In this document: in pieces, positions 1 through 9,347 of the stretch
Layout of the letters: every line of letters begins with the position of its first letter
Numbering within the stretch: the first letter of the stretch is position 1
Assembly (NCBI GenBank): GCA_036924085.1
Contig: JAVGWX010000002.1
Span: 150,787,571 to 150,851,570, forward strand
Length of the DNA: 64,000 nucleotides
Direction: 5' to 3'
Source of the DNA: Ariolimax columbianus
Lineage: Eukaryota > Mollusca > Gastropoda > Stylommatophora > Arionidae
The notes under the pieces: generated by a model
Database searches by the model: none
Seen by the model: only the letters and a program-made list of their open reading frames with translations
Told to the model about the DNA's origin: nothing
Program-made: the position numbers and the translations under genes

Positions 1-194
1 GTCCTTTTGATTTCCATTCTTTACTTGACCTACTGTTGAATCAAAACTCCTGCTGTTTCTAAATTAGTTATTCATCAATAGATAAACTCTAGTTGATAAG
101 CTGCTGTACAGATAAAAATATATGATTAAACACTAAAACAGTTCAAAAGTTTCATGGAAATATAATAATAGAGGATGGAAGATACCAAATTGAT

Positions 195-600
195 AACAGG
201 AAGATAATACCAATGGCAAATATGGCGTGGAAGCATGGACAATGAACACAGAGTTGCATAAGCGAATTGATATCTTTGAAATTGAGAAATATAGAAGAAT
301 GGGGCAAATCTCCTAGAAAGAAAAGAAAGAAAAAAAGGAAGTCTTGGAGAAATTAGAGGTGCAATAAGCATTGATGGTCAAAATCAGAGTCAGACAGTTA
401 CAATATTTTGGTCATATCAAAAGACACAACATCTTTCTGACAATACAGGAAGGAAAGGTGAAGAGCAAATATGCCAAGAGTAAACAATAATATAAGTAAG
501 AGGATAACATCAAAAGATGGACAAGGAAGAAGCTGATTGATTGCACATCATTGCAAGAAGCAAGATTTGATGTCTTTTATATTCTGTCCACAATTATCAA
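195..600 (+). mobile_element. Decayed LINE, C-terminal fragment (RTE-like)
   Basis: The plus strand shows the usual end of a LINE polyprotein in shifting frames. A YGVEAWT-like stretch is followed by LHKRIDIFEIEKYRRM, then LQYFGHIKRHN and a basic tail with KRW and RKKLID. In many RTE-type LINEs the region after the reverse transcriptase has just this order (YGxExWT, RIDxFE, YFGHIxR, GRPRxxW). Frames are broken at several points, so this is an old non-coding copy. Confidence 0.6.
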
Positions 601-609
601 GACTATGTA

Positions 610-830
610 CAGATCAAAATAGAAAAGAGACCATCCTGGCCATATAGAAAATTACACCTACCATCAAATCTCCAGACGAGATCAGGTGACCATCTTCCAG
701 CAACGCATATAGCCCAACAGATTGAGATATCATCTTTATAGTAAAGATTGGAATTACATACATTTGTACCTATGGCAAAGCATCCATGGCAGTGGAACAC
801 CTACTACAATCCTGACTTACATACACTAGT
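610..830 (+). mobile_element. Degenerate 3' fragment of RNase H-bearing LINE
   Basis: Translated on the plus strand this stretch gives SRRDQVTIF, then PNRLRYHLY, matching RREQVVVF and HNRLRYHLF in the much better preserved Jockey-type LINE copies at 5.6 and 11.4 kb. Stops interrupt it. It is an old relative or an older copy of that family. Confidence 0.45.
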
Positions 831-2058
831 GAAAAGAGTAGCACGTGACAACAACCAGTGAATGAAGAAGAGTTAGTATTATGTCCATATGTGATATAAG
901 TGCATGGGGAGAAATTGAAAACAGAGGAGAAAAAAATGGTGGTTTATGCTACAGGTGTCCATTGAGTCAAAAAGTTAAATAGCTGTTTAGCAGAAATTTG
1001 TTTCATTCAGGAAGGTAAGCCTTAAAGGACAAAGAGGATAACTAGATCTGTAGAAGGTCTAAAAACAAAAATTGGGAAAAATATATAGAGGCAAAAAGAT
1101 CTAAAGAGACATTTAAAATATTAGGTCAAACAAAACAGATCTCACAAAGTAAATAGAGCAACAAAAAAGAAGTTAAAAATACTTTACTCAAAAGATCAAG
1201 ACTGATAGAAAGAGCTTCTTTTCTTATGTTAAAAATGAACAGAGAATGATAGAAAAAGTAGACACTATCAAAGATAGCGCAAGAAAAATAATAAGGGAAA
1301 ATAGGGATGCTGCTAGTCTACTCAGTTAGTACTTCAGTACAGTATACACAAAAGAAGACTACTCCAAGATCCCAATCCATAAATATTATCCAAAGGGACA
1401 TGGATACAGGGGGATTAAGATCAATCTGTATTATAGAGTAAATAGTTTTTAAACAATTGGAAGCGATTGATAATGGATAAATGTCCTAGTCAAGATGCTG
1501 TTCATAGAAAATTGTTGTTTGAAATTATTGACCAAAAGCATTAGCTAAATTATAATTTCAAACAATTGCAAAGGGGATTGTTCCAGGAAATTGGAAAGAT
1601 GTAGAAGTGATTTCCTAATTCAAAAAGGTAAAAAAATCAGATCTAGCAAATTATAGACCGGTGAGTTTCATGAGCACAGACTGCAACCTTTAAGAGTCAA
1701 TATTCAAAGAAAACTTTGTAATGTAATTTTAAAATGTAATCTACTCAGGAATAGTCAGCAAAGGTTTACTAGAGGGAGATCATGCTTGACAAATCTGTTT
1801 AGAATTCATGGAGGAGGTTACTAAATTGATAGATGAAGGGGAGCCAGTGGATAATGTTAATTTAGATTTTCCAAAGGCCTTTGATACAGTACCTCATCAA
1901 AGATTCTTTAGGAAGTTGAATTCACACGAAATGGATGACAAAGTTTCCAAATAAATAGAAAATTGGTTAATGGAAAGTAGACATAAATGAGAACTCTGAG
2001 CGGTGGGAGGTAAAGAGTAGAGAGCTACAAGGTTTGGTGTTAGAACCAATTTTGTTCT

Positions 2059-2060
<2 letters not shown>

Positions 2061-2126
<66 letters not shown>
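2061..2126. repeat. (AT)n microsatellite inside CR1-like LINE
   Basis: About 33 uninterrupted AT units. It lies exactly where the LINE reverse transcriptase should read FLIYIND: the flanking codons are TTC TTG before it and a GACAATGATATT stretch after it. Confidence 0.95.
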
Positions 2127-2131
<5 letters not shown>

Positions 2132-2346
2132 TATATTTATATATACATGATTTGGACAATGATATTGGATCGATGATTGCAAAATTTGCTGATGACACAA
2201 AAATATGTAAAGGTCTCTCATCTAATCAGAGGTGTATAGGTAAATACATAATGTGGTTGGATTTTGATAACATTCAAAAATGGTCTGAGAGCTTGCAGAT
2301 GAAGTCTAATGTAAGTAAATGTATAGTTATCCACATCTGTAGATTC

Positions 2347-3520
2347 TTCTTCTTCTTCTTCTTCATACGCTGTCAGACGTCAACCTGTATTTTTTCCAAA
2401 AAAGCAGCGGTCATCCTGAGGATGTCGACACTGCCATAGAGCTTGTCTAGTGTTGCCACTGGTGATGACCACATCTGTTTTCTCTGATCCTCGTATGTCG
2501 GGAAATTTTGCAGCAAATGTTCAGCGGTCATTTTTGCGGTACCACACCAGCATTCGTCAGTGCCAACTATCTTCAATTTATTGAATAGGTGGTACCTCAG
2601 TCTATTGTGGCCTGTGCGAAGTCTGAAGACCACGACCTGCTCTCTTCTGTTCAACTGGTAATAGGCATCGTTTTTTGTGTAGCCAGTATGTTCTGTTTCC
2701 CATTAGGTCATGTATCTAGCTCTAATTAGCCTTTTTGACTCTTCGTAGGTCACACTAGTATCTGGTTGTGGTAGTCTTGCACGTTCTTTTGCCAGTCTGT
2801 CTGCCTCCTGGATGATGAAACCCACTGTACCACTACTCTTTTTGGTGCGGACTGCTGGCATAGTTGACAATGTACTGCTCTTAAATCATTAAGTTCAGTA
2901 TTTTTCTGGCTTTTTAGTGCTGTGACTACGGCCAGGGCATCTGTAAACAGGACTATATGGCTTTCATTTCTTTTGCCTGTCACCATTTCTTCTCCTGCAG
3001 CCCTCAGTGCCTCTGCCTCTGCTCTGAAATTGCTTGAGTATTTTCCAGTTGCCACTGACAGTGTTATTTTTCTACCATTTGGTAGGCTCAGGAATACCCC
3101 TGCCCCTCCGTTCTGTGTTGTGTTTGTTATAGAACCGTCGGTAAATGCATGGGTCCAGTCCATGCTTGGGTAGTTTTTCGTTATGTACCTCAGGGTTATG
3201 TCTCTTCTTTCTTTTTCAGTCTGGCTGTTCTTGTTTCCAATACCTGGTATATTTTCCACCACCTTTGGAAATATATGCTGCCTCCAGGTAGGTTTGCGTA
3301 CAGTAGGGATGGGCTTTGGTGTTGTTAATGTGTTCATAGGGTCTTGGCTCATCTTTGCTTTGGCTATTTTTGCAAAGTGTCTCCGCTTTAGTTTCCCATT
3401 TTCAAAATTATTAAATCTCTGATGCATTGGATGGTCTGTCAGTCTTCTGATTTTCTCTGCTTGCTGCTGGGCTCTGCAGTCTCCTCTGTCGGTCATGGAT
3501 TGCAGATTTGTAACCTTTTT
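2347..3520 (-). mobile_element. Jockey-type LINE 3' end (RNase H), nested in CR1 copy A
   Basis: The minus strand encodes the C-terminal part of a LINE with an RNase H domain. Visible are THAFTDGSITN (first Asp), NFRAEAEAL (Glu), [11 protein letters not shown] (third acidic residue), a disrupted VVQWV end, then [19 protein letters not shown] and a [15 protein letters not shown] zinc-knuckle-like end. A deletion of about 20 bases after VVQWV removes the HCNI part and shifts the frame. The 3' end is a (GAA)n tail, read as TTC repeats at 2344-2364. The element is flanked by a 9-bp direct repeat, tgtagattc, at 2338-2346 and 3521-3529. The copy is 5'-truncated, which is typical of LINE insertion. 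Confidence 0.9.
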
Positions 3521-3770
3521 TGTAGATTCAATTTGGATTATAATTACAGAATGGGAGAGAACAATATTAGGAAGATAGAAAAGGAAAGTGACCTAGTAGT
3601 TATAATAGATCATACAGGTATGGTGAGTGAGCAAGTTCAGGTGGCAGTGAAAAAAGATTAGTAAGATTTAAAAAAAATTAAACATAAGAGCAGGGAAGTG
3701 ATAGTCAAGCTATATAAAGCATTAGTCAGACATAGATTGAAGTACTGTTCAGGTGTGGGGTCCTTATTGT

Positions 3771-4303
3771 CATCATCATGAAGCATGTCCTTTGTAGAAC
3801 TTCACTCCTACCACAGTCTGTCTGAAAGAAACTCGTTCTCTGGCCAAAACTCCAGCCTCCGCCACAGTCATATTCAGGCATTCCTGGATAATTTGGTGCC
3901 ATCGTCTTCTTGGTCTACCCCTTCCTCTTTTGCCTGGCACCATACCTTCCATCACCGTACTCTGGAGACCGTTGTGTCTCTTGATGTGACCAAAGTATTT
4001 GCATTTTCTAGCCAAAATGGAATTAATAAACCAGTTCTCCTCTATGCCCAACTCTTCCTGAATTTCTACATTTGTTTTTTTCTCTGTCCAGGGTATTCTG
4101 AGGATCTTTCTGTAACATTTTGACTCAAAGGATTTGATTCTTTGTCTGGAAGTTTTGGTCATCGTCCATGATTTGCAGCCATAAGCTGCCACAGAAAAAA
4201 CACAGGCAATCAAGACTTTTACTTTTATCATTTTGTTGGTGCTCTGCCATAATTTCTTCAGGCTGTTCAGTCTCTGCATCGCCATGGCTAGTCTTCTTCT
4301 TCA
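3771..4303 (-). mobile_element. RTE-type LINE 3' end with (ATG)n tail, nested in CR1 copy A
   Basis: One open frame of about 165 codons on the minus strand reads [46 protein letters not shown] and GKRGRGRPRRRWHQ. This is the C-terminal region of RTE/BovB-type LINE polyproteins. It ends in a short (ATG)n tail at 3771-3780. The 7-bp repeat ttattgt at 3764-3770 and 4304-4310 flanks it, and the CR1-like sequence resumes immediately after. A second copy lies at 25.2 kb on the plus strand. Confidence 0.85.
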
Positions 4304-4779
4304 TTATTGTAGAGATGATATATAACATGATGAAAAGGATACAAAGTAGAGCAACAAAACTAATACTGGAATTCTGGAATTAAAGCTATGGAAGACTCAG
4401 GAAAACCAGTCTACAGTGTCTAGAAAAGAGAAGATTTCTAAGTACAGGTTTATAAAGAAAGGAAATGTTAAATTAAACTGGAACAAATTTATCAAAGTAT
4501 AGCTGGCTACAAGAACAAAAGTGTACAGCTACAAATTAATTAAAGAAATGTCTAAATTAGATATAAGGAAATATTTTAAAGTCAATGAATGGAGAATGCT
4601 TGAAATTTATTGCCACAGGAAATAAGGAGGGCAGGGTCAGTTAATGCAGAAAAAATAGATTGAATGCACATTTAGTTTTTGGTCAAGTTGAGTAAAGAAA
4701 CTGGTTGAATACAAATTAGGCAAAGCCTTCTAAGCCAGTACAAAGAAATTAAGTTAAGAAGCCATGAAAGCAGTCTTCT

Positions 4780-4925
4780 CAACAAGCATGGAGATGCAAC
4801 ATCAGCACTTCAAGAAGATATGGGAACAAAAAGCATTCCCAAAAAGTGGAAAGAGGGTCACCTAATCAAATTACCAAAGAAATGAGATATGGCTTTATGC
4901 AGTAAATGGCAATGAATAGCACACA
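4780..4925 (+). mobile_element. RTE-X-like reverse transcriptase scrap
   Basis: With one frameshift the plus strand reads HFKKIWEQKAFP, KWKEGHLIKLPKK and DMALCSKWQ. This corresponds to the FKKIWEE..P..WK.GHLIKLPKKGD segment of RTE-X-like reverse transcriptases, also seen on the minus strand near 26.5 kb. It is only about 50 codons, joined directly to CR1-like sequence on both sides. Confidence 0.5.
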
Positions 4926-5065
4926 TGGTAGTGGCTGAATAGTTTTGATCAGAAATAGATTGGATGCATATAGTTATTTTTAGATCAAGTTGAGTAGAAG
5001 AAACTGGTTGTATGCAGACTTTGCAAAGCCTTCTAAACCAGTAAAAAGGAGTTAAGTAAGTAAGA
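4926..5065 (+). mobile_element. CR1-like LINE 3' end fragment
   Basis: The sequence ends in the family signature 'gcaaagccttctaaaccagtaaaaa' (a split form of the 3' terminus) followed by ttaagtaagtaag. It matches the 3' end of copy A at 4.7 kb and, in reverse, those at 15.7, 20.96 and 47.7 kb. Confidence 0.65.
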
Positions 5066-5334
5066 TCATAAAATTCCATATTATTGACTTGAATCAGAAC
5101 TTTAGCTTCAAACTGTAATCATTACATCCCAATAGTGGTTATGACTGAGGTTTCATCTGTCATAGTCTTGCCTGTGTGAATCCATTATTTCCTCCTTATT
5201 TTATCTTTTCTACCTGTGCCTTCCAACGTGCAAAATGAAATGTCTAAGAAAAGTCAAATGAGATCGAATGAGAAATTGTTACATTACAAATATAGTGAGA
5301 ACTACCAAATGTGCTGAAAACATATTAAGGTAGA

Positions 5335-5553
5335 AAATAAGTTGGTTCAGTTATCTCATGTGAATGCAACCTGATCAACTACCACTGCATGCCTACAACA
5401 CAATAAGATCTGGCTACAAGGCATAGAGAAGAGACATTATAACTGATAGATAACATAGAAATCCTACAACAAAACAACTTACAACAACTAAGTCAACACA
5501 CTTGGCACAAGAAAAGCAATGCAAGCTCCCCATGGTGATTAACTGCACAAGTC
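5335..5553. repeat. Unnamed interspersed repeat X, copy 1 (5' part)
   Basis: About 210 bases shared with 15070-15340: both read gaatgcaacctgatcaact, then tacaa.ac.agatct, aagagac and caacacacttgg.caagaaa. The repeat is cut here by the LINE at 5554-6744 and continues at 6745 with aggcaagtaaataagtaagtaag, an (AAGT)n-like tail. No coding motif was seen. It is probably a short non-autonomous retroposon. Confidence 0.6.
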
Positions 5554-6744
5554 TTCTTCTTCTTCTTCTGCGTACACAGTCAGACAGTAACCATTATTTT
5601 CTCGAAAAAAGCGGCGGTCATCCTGAGACTCTCGCCACTACCATAGAGCTTGTCTTGCAGTTCCACTGGCAATGACCACATCTGCTCTCTCTGATCCTCG
5701 TATGTCGGGCAGTTCTGCAGCAGATGTTCAGTGGTCATTTTACCAGTACCGCACGGGCATTCGTCGGTACACCCTATCTTCAATTTGTTGAAGAGGTGGT
5801 ACCTCAGTCTGTTGTGGCCAGTGCGAAGTCTGAAGACAACGACCTGCTCTCTTTGGTTCAACTGGTAATAGGCATCGTTTTTGGTGTAACCAGTATGTTC
5901 GGTTTCCCATTTGGACATGTACCTGGCTTTGATAAGCCGTTTTGACTCTTCGTACGTCATACTGGTATCTATTTGTGGTAGCCTTGCACCTTCTTTTGCC
6001 AGTCTGTCTGCCTCCTCGTTGCCTTGGATGTTGCAGTGTGACGGAACCCACTGTACCACTACCCTTTTTGGTGCGGACTGTTGGCACAGTTTGCAGAGTG
6101 CTGCTCTTAAGTCATTAAGCTCAGTGTTTTTCTGGCTTTTTAGCGCTGTGACTACTTCGAGAGCATATGGCTCTCATTTTCACTGTGTGTTACCATTTCT
6201 TCCACTGCCGCCCTCAGTGCCTCTGCCTCTGCTCTGAAATTGCTCGTGTACTTACCAGTAGCGAATGACAGTGTTATTTTTCTGCCATTTGGTAGGTTCA
6301 GGAATGCTCCTGCCCCTCCGTTCTGTGTAGTGTTTGTTACAGAACCGTCGGTGTATGCATGGGTCCAGTCCATGCTTGGGTAGCTTTTCGTTATGAAGCT
6401 TAAGGTAGTGTCTCTCCTTTCTTTTTCGGTCTGGCAGTTTTTGTTTGCAATACCTGGTATATTTTCTACCACCTCTGGAAATATATCCTGCCTCCAAGTA
6501 GGTTTTCGTACAGTAGTGATGGGTTTTGGTGTTGTTAGTGCGTTTATGGGATCTTCGTGCATCTTTGCTTTGGCTATTTCTGCAAAGTTTCTCCGCTTTA
6601 GTTTCCCAGTTCCCAAATTGTTTAGCCTCTGGTACATTGGATGGTCCGTCAGTCTTCGGAGTTTCTCTGACTGCAGCTGGGCTCTGCAGTCTCTTCTGTC
6701 GGTCATGGATTGCAGTTTTGTAATCTTTTCAAGTTCTACAATTG
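5554..6744 (-). mobile_element. Young Jockey-type LINE 3' end (RNase H) with 12-bp target duplication
   Basis: The insertion is 5'-truncated, about 1.19 kb, with a (GAA)n tail and a perfect 12-bp direct repeat actgcacaagtc at 5542-5553 and 6745-6756. Two minus-strand frames cover it. The upstream one has [19 protein letters not shown] and FRAEAEALRAAVEEM. The downstream one has [35 protein letters not shown] and [15 protein letters not shown]. They are separated by a deletion of about 16 bases that removes the FTD motif carrying an RNase H catalytic Asp. Over about 390 bases the 5' portion differs from the LINE at 63.6 kb at one base by eye, so this subfamily moved recently. Confidence 0.95.
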
Positions 6745-6799
6745 ACTGCACAAGTCAATAGGCAAGTAAATAAGTAAGTAAGCTATCCATAAAAGTCTT

Positions 6800-7139
6800 G
6801 TCTTGGTTATAATTTCCTTGACCTCTTCACATTTCATATGCAGTTTATATTTTTAGTTTCCAATTACTAACGTGTATTTGCACCCTGATACTTTTCATTA
6901 TATATTATTACACATATTTCCTACCTACATATTTACTTGAGATGTTTTTTTAAACAGCAGTAATTCACCTATCAGCCTGCTGGGCTTGTTGTAGGATCGC
7001 TTTTATACTATTTAGAGTTTCAGTAGGTCTCACTTTGTAACTGACCCTCTGTAAATAGTAAAGGACATATATGACTCCATCAACAAATACAAGACAGATA
7101 TGTACACTCAGTCATTTTGACCAACACTTTTCTTGCACT
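6800..7139. other. No recognisable feature
   Basis: AT-rich sequence between the repeat X remnant and the next LINE fragment. No open frame, RNA gene or repeat motif was recognised. Confidence 0.5.
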
Positions 7140-8230
7140 CTGGCAGTAAAAGTGAAAAAAATGGAAAACAAAAGCAACTCATGGCCTTCATTGATCAGAA
7201 AAAGGCATAGGACCAAGTAACCAGATGTAAGTTCTGGAAGGTAATTGAGGAATATAGCGTGAAGGGTCAATTACTGAATGGCATTCATGCCTTGTACGTA
7301 AACTGCAAAAGTGCAGTATGAACAAAGGCCAGTATGACAAATTGGTTTCCAGGGTTGAGTGCTGTATGACAGGAGTGTGTTCTTTCTCACCTTTATTCAT
7401 AATTTATATTGATAAAATCATTTAGTTGGCTAACCCCCATGAGGAGTCCCTAAATGAACTGTTGTTTGCTGATGATCATGGCATCTATTACCAAAAAGAA
7501 GCCTTACAACACCTAACATGTTTCAATTCAGCTTGTAATGAATATGACATAAAAATCAACACAGAGATGACCAAGACTATGTTGATATCACGTGAAAACG
7601 TGCAGAGAAGTTTCCACAGCAGTGACAAAAGTATCAAGCAAGTAAGGGAGTTCAAATACCTCAGTGATATGTTCCCTGATGATGGCAGAGTGATGGTACA
7701 TAGAATTCATTTAGCGAACAGTGTCCACTATTAAATTACGCCGATTTTGAAACACCCAAGAGTGCATCTTTTCACTAATAGGAGTCTGATAATGCACTTT
7801 TTGTTTCTACGCTGTGTTACCAATATCCATCTTGGTCCTTACTAGAAAAACATAAGAGTAAGATCCAGAGCTGTGAGATACGCTGTCGGTAAAGTACCTC
7901 AGGAAAGACAATTCGTTACCGAATCCTCAATACCATGCTGAGGCAAATAGTGGTAACAGACCAAGTTAGAGTCTACATTGACTCAAAAAAAATCAAGTCA
8001 TTTAGTCAAAATGCATTATGACCAGCCTGCAGGGAGAGCATATCATACTCTGGAAGTTACATCTAATGACAACAAAAAGCCTTCCATCTGGTGATAGCAA
8101 GAAATCTATGCATTTGCAACGCCTCCAGGAAAGAGCAGTAGGACAAAAGAAATATTATTATAACCATGAATCAGGAGCAGGTGGTGGACAAACAGCTAGG
8201 ATGATTGTTTTCTAATCAGAAGGATATGTG
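7140..8230 (+). mobile_element. RTE-like LINE fragment, reverse transcriptase to C terminus
   Basis: Plus-strand pieces in reverse transcriptase order: QLMAFIDQKKA (FIDFEKAFD-like), HALYVNCKSAV, CVLSPLFIIYIDKII, then LNELLFADDHGIYY (active site FADD), followed by KINTEMTKTMLIS, VREFKYLSDMF and LKHPRVHLFTNRS. The longest open stretch is 102 codons from 7426, and stops elsewhere show decay. The C-terminal region (KSKIQ.CE..YVR/GKTIR) is shared with the minus-strand fragment at 9.8-10.4 kb. Confidence 0.8.
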
Positions 8231-8729
8231 TACAGACCATTGTAAAGCAAGGTCTTTTTTTAAAATAATGGATGAAATCAAAACCTAGCCTGCATCCTGT
8301 ATATTTTAACCAGAGGAAGTGGTCTACATTACTTAATCCTCTAAACCCATGAGCATAGTACAGGGATGAACAAATTTATGTCATAGTATTTCTTTCAAAG
8401 TTATAACAAGATGTTGCTTACATATGTGTGTACATGTCTTCAACAACATGTTCTGAAAACAATGGCACAAGAACTTGTTGTAGGGTTTCTTTTTGGTAAT
8501 AGATGACATGATCATCAGCAAACAAAAGAAATTATTGTCACAAAAGTAAGCAAATATGCTAATTGCTATTTCTTTTCTGTATTCCATCCTGAGATTGAAT
8601 GTTGTGAAATAAAAATTTAGTCAAACAGGAATCGATGCCCAAGAGGATGAAATATAAATAATGGAAATGGACAAATGTGCTCAGTTTCTTTCATTATTCT
8701 AAGTGCCGGCTACATAGTACAAACTTAGC
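8231..8729. other. No recognisable feature
   Basis: AT-rich sequence with only short chance frames. Nothing recognised on either strand. Confidence 0.5.
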
Positions 8730-8910
8730 AGCTACTGCAGTGGCTCTGCAATTTTTCCATGACTTAACTATGTATCTATTTACAGCTAGGTTGACTAGAA
8801 GAAGCAGTCATACCATGAAAAATGCCCACAGCATGTATGGTCTGTCAAACTGACCATGATGGGATTTGAACCTGGTACTTTGGGATTGTAAACCAAGCTC
8901 ACATGCTGCT
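8730..8910 (-). mobile_element. tRNA-related SINE
   Basis: On the minus strand a tRNA-like head is visible with a perfect Pol III B box, GGTTCAAATCC (complement of 8862-8872). It is preceded by gcttggtttacaatccc, resembling an anticodon arm, and by an A-box-like region near 8.9 kb. The sequence following the head has no coding motif. No target duplication was identified, so the exact ends are uncertain. Confidence 0.6.
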
Positions 8911-9071
8911 CCAATGAAACATAAGTGTATGCAATTAGAGAATTAGAGGAACAATCATATATACCGTTTACCCTCTATTTAAAAAGACTGAATGCTTAAG
9001 ATTTTACCTGTAGTACAGGAATGTTGATACTGGTTACATAAAATTAAAAACAATACAATTATGTCTTCCAG

Positions 9072-9347
9072 AATGCAAGAATATGACATATGGCCAAGAC
9101 TGCAATCGTCATTGCCAATGTGTTCCAAATAACACTCTTAGGTGTGATGCCCACGATGGAGTTTGTGAATGTCTCAGCACCTGGACAGGGACTGACTGTT
9201 CAAGAGACATTAATGAATGTGACATAAGAAGTGTGACATGTCCACAACCAATGTCTGTATGTTCAAACAGACCTGGTAGTTACAAGTGTGTCTGCCAAGA
9301 AATAAATGGATACAAGGAGTCAAACAATGGAACCTGTACTCCTATAG
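9072..9347 (+). CDS. Exon: laminin-type EGF + EGF (first pair)
   Basis: The acceptor is tgtcttccag at 9071 and the donor is gtttgt at 9348, phase 1 on both sides. The translation has [16 protein letters not shown], then [19 protein letters not shown] (a TYGxxC...GxxC laminin/Notch-like EGF). This is followed by [12 protein letters not shown] and [13 protein letters not shown], a DINEC-type EGF resembling calcium-binding ones. It is 276 bases against 270 for the similar exon at 41433. The upstream exon that should supply the first base of its split codon was not found. Confidence 0.9.

Larger units (their letters stand above)
880..4755 (+). mobile_element. CR1-like LINE copy A, interrupted by two younger LINEs
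   Basis: Fragments on the plus strand follow CR1/L2-type LINE order. An endonuclease-like piece has WGEIENR and CYRCP near 0.9 kb. The reverse transcriptase pieces near 1.8-2.2 kb include FMEEVTKL-like, LDFPKAFDTVPHQR and AKFADDTKI (the active-site FADD). A VIIDHTGMVSEQVQ motif lies near 3.6 kb, and the 3' end reads toward gttaagaa at 4.75 kb. Frames are broken and much of the middle is lost. Two other LINEs sit inside (2347-3520 and 3771-4303), each flanked by short target duplications. An (AT)n tract replaces the LIYI codons. The family also occurs at 17.9, 21-23.8 and 31.8-34.3 kb. Confidence 0.85.

Noticed and set aside
28..371. Minus-strand 81-codon frame at 126-371 as a gene
   Set aside because: The plus strand carries LINE C-terminal motifs there; the frame has no recognisable domain.
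2922..3422. Plus-strand frames of 79-83 codons over the LINE at 2.3-3.5 kb, and the similar ones at 6.4-6.75 and 63.56-63.98 kb
   Set aside because: They are antisense shadows of the LINE reading frame; their near identity between sites reflects LINE similarity.
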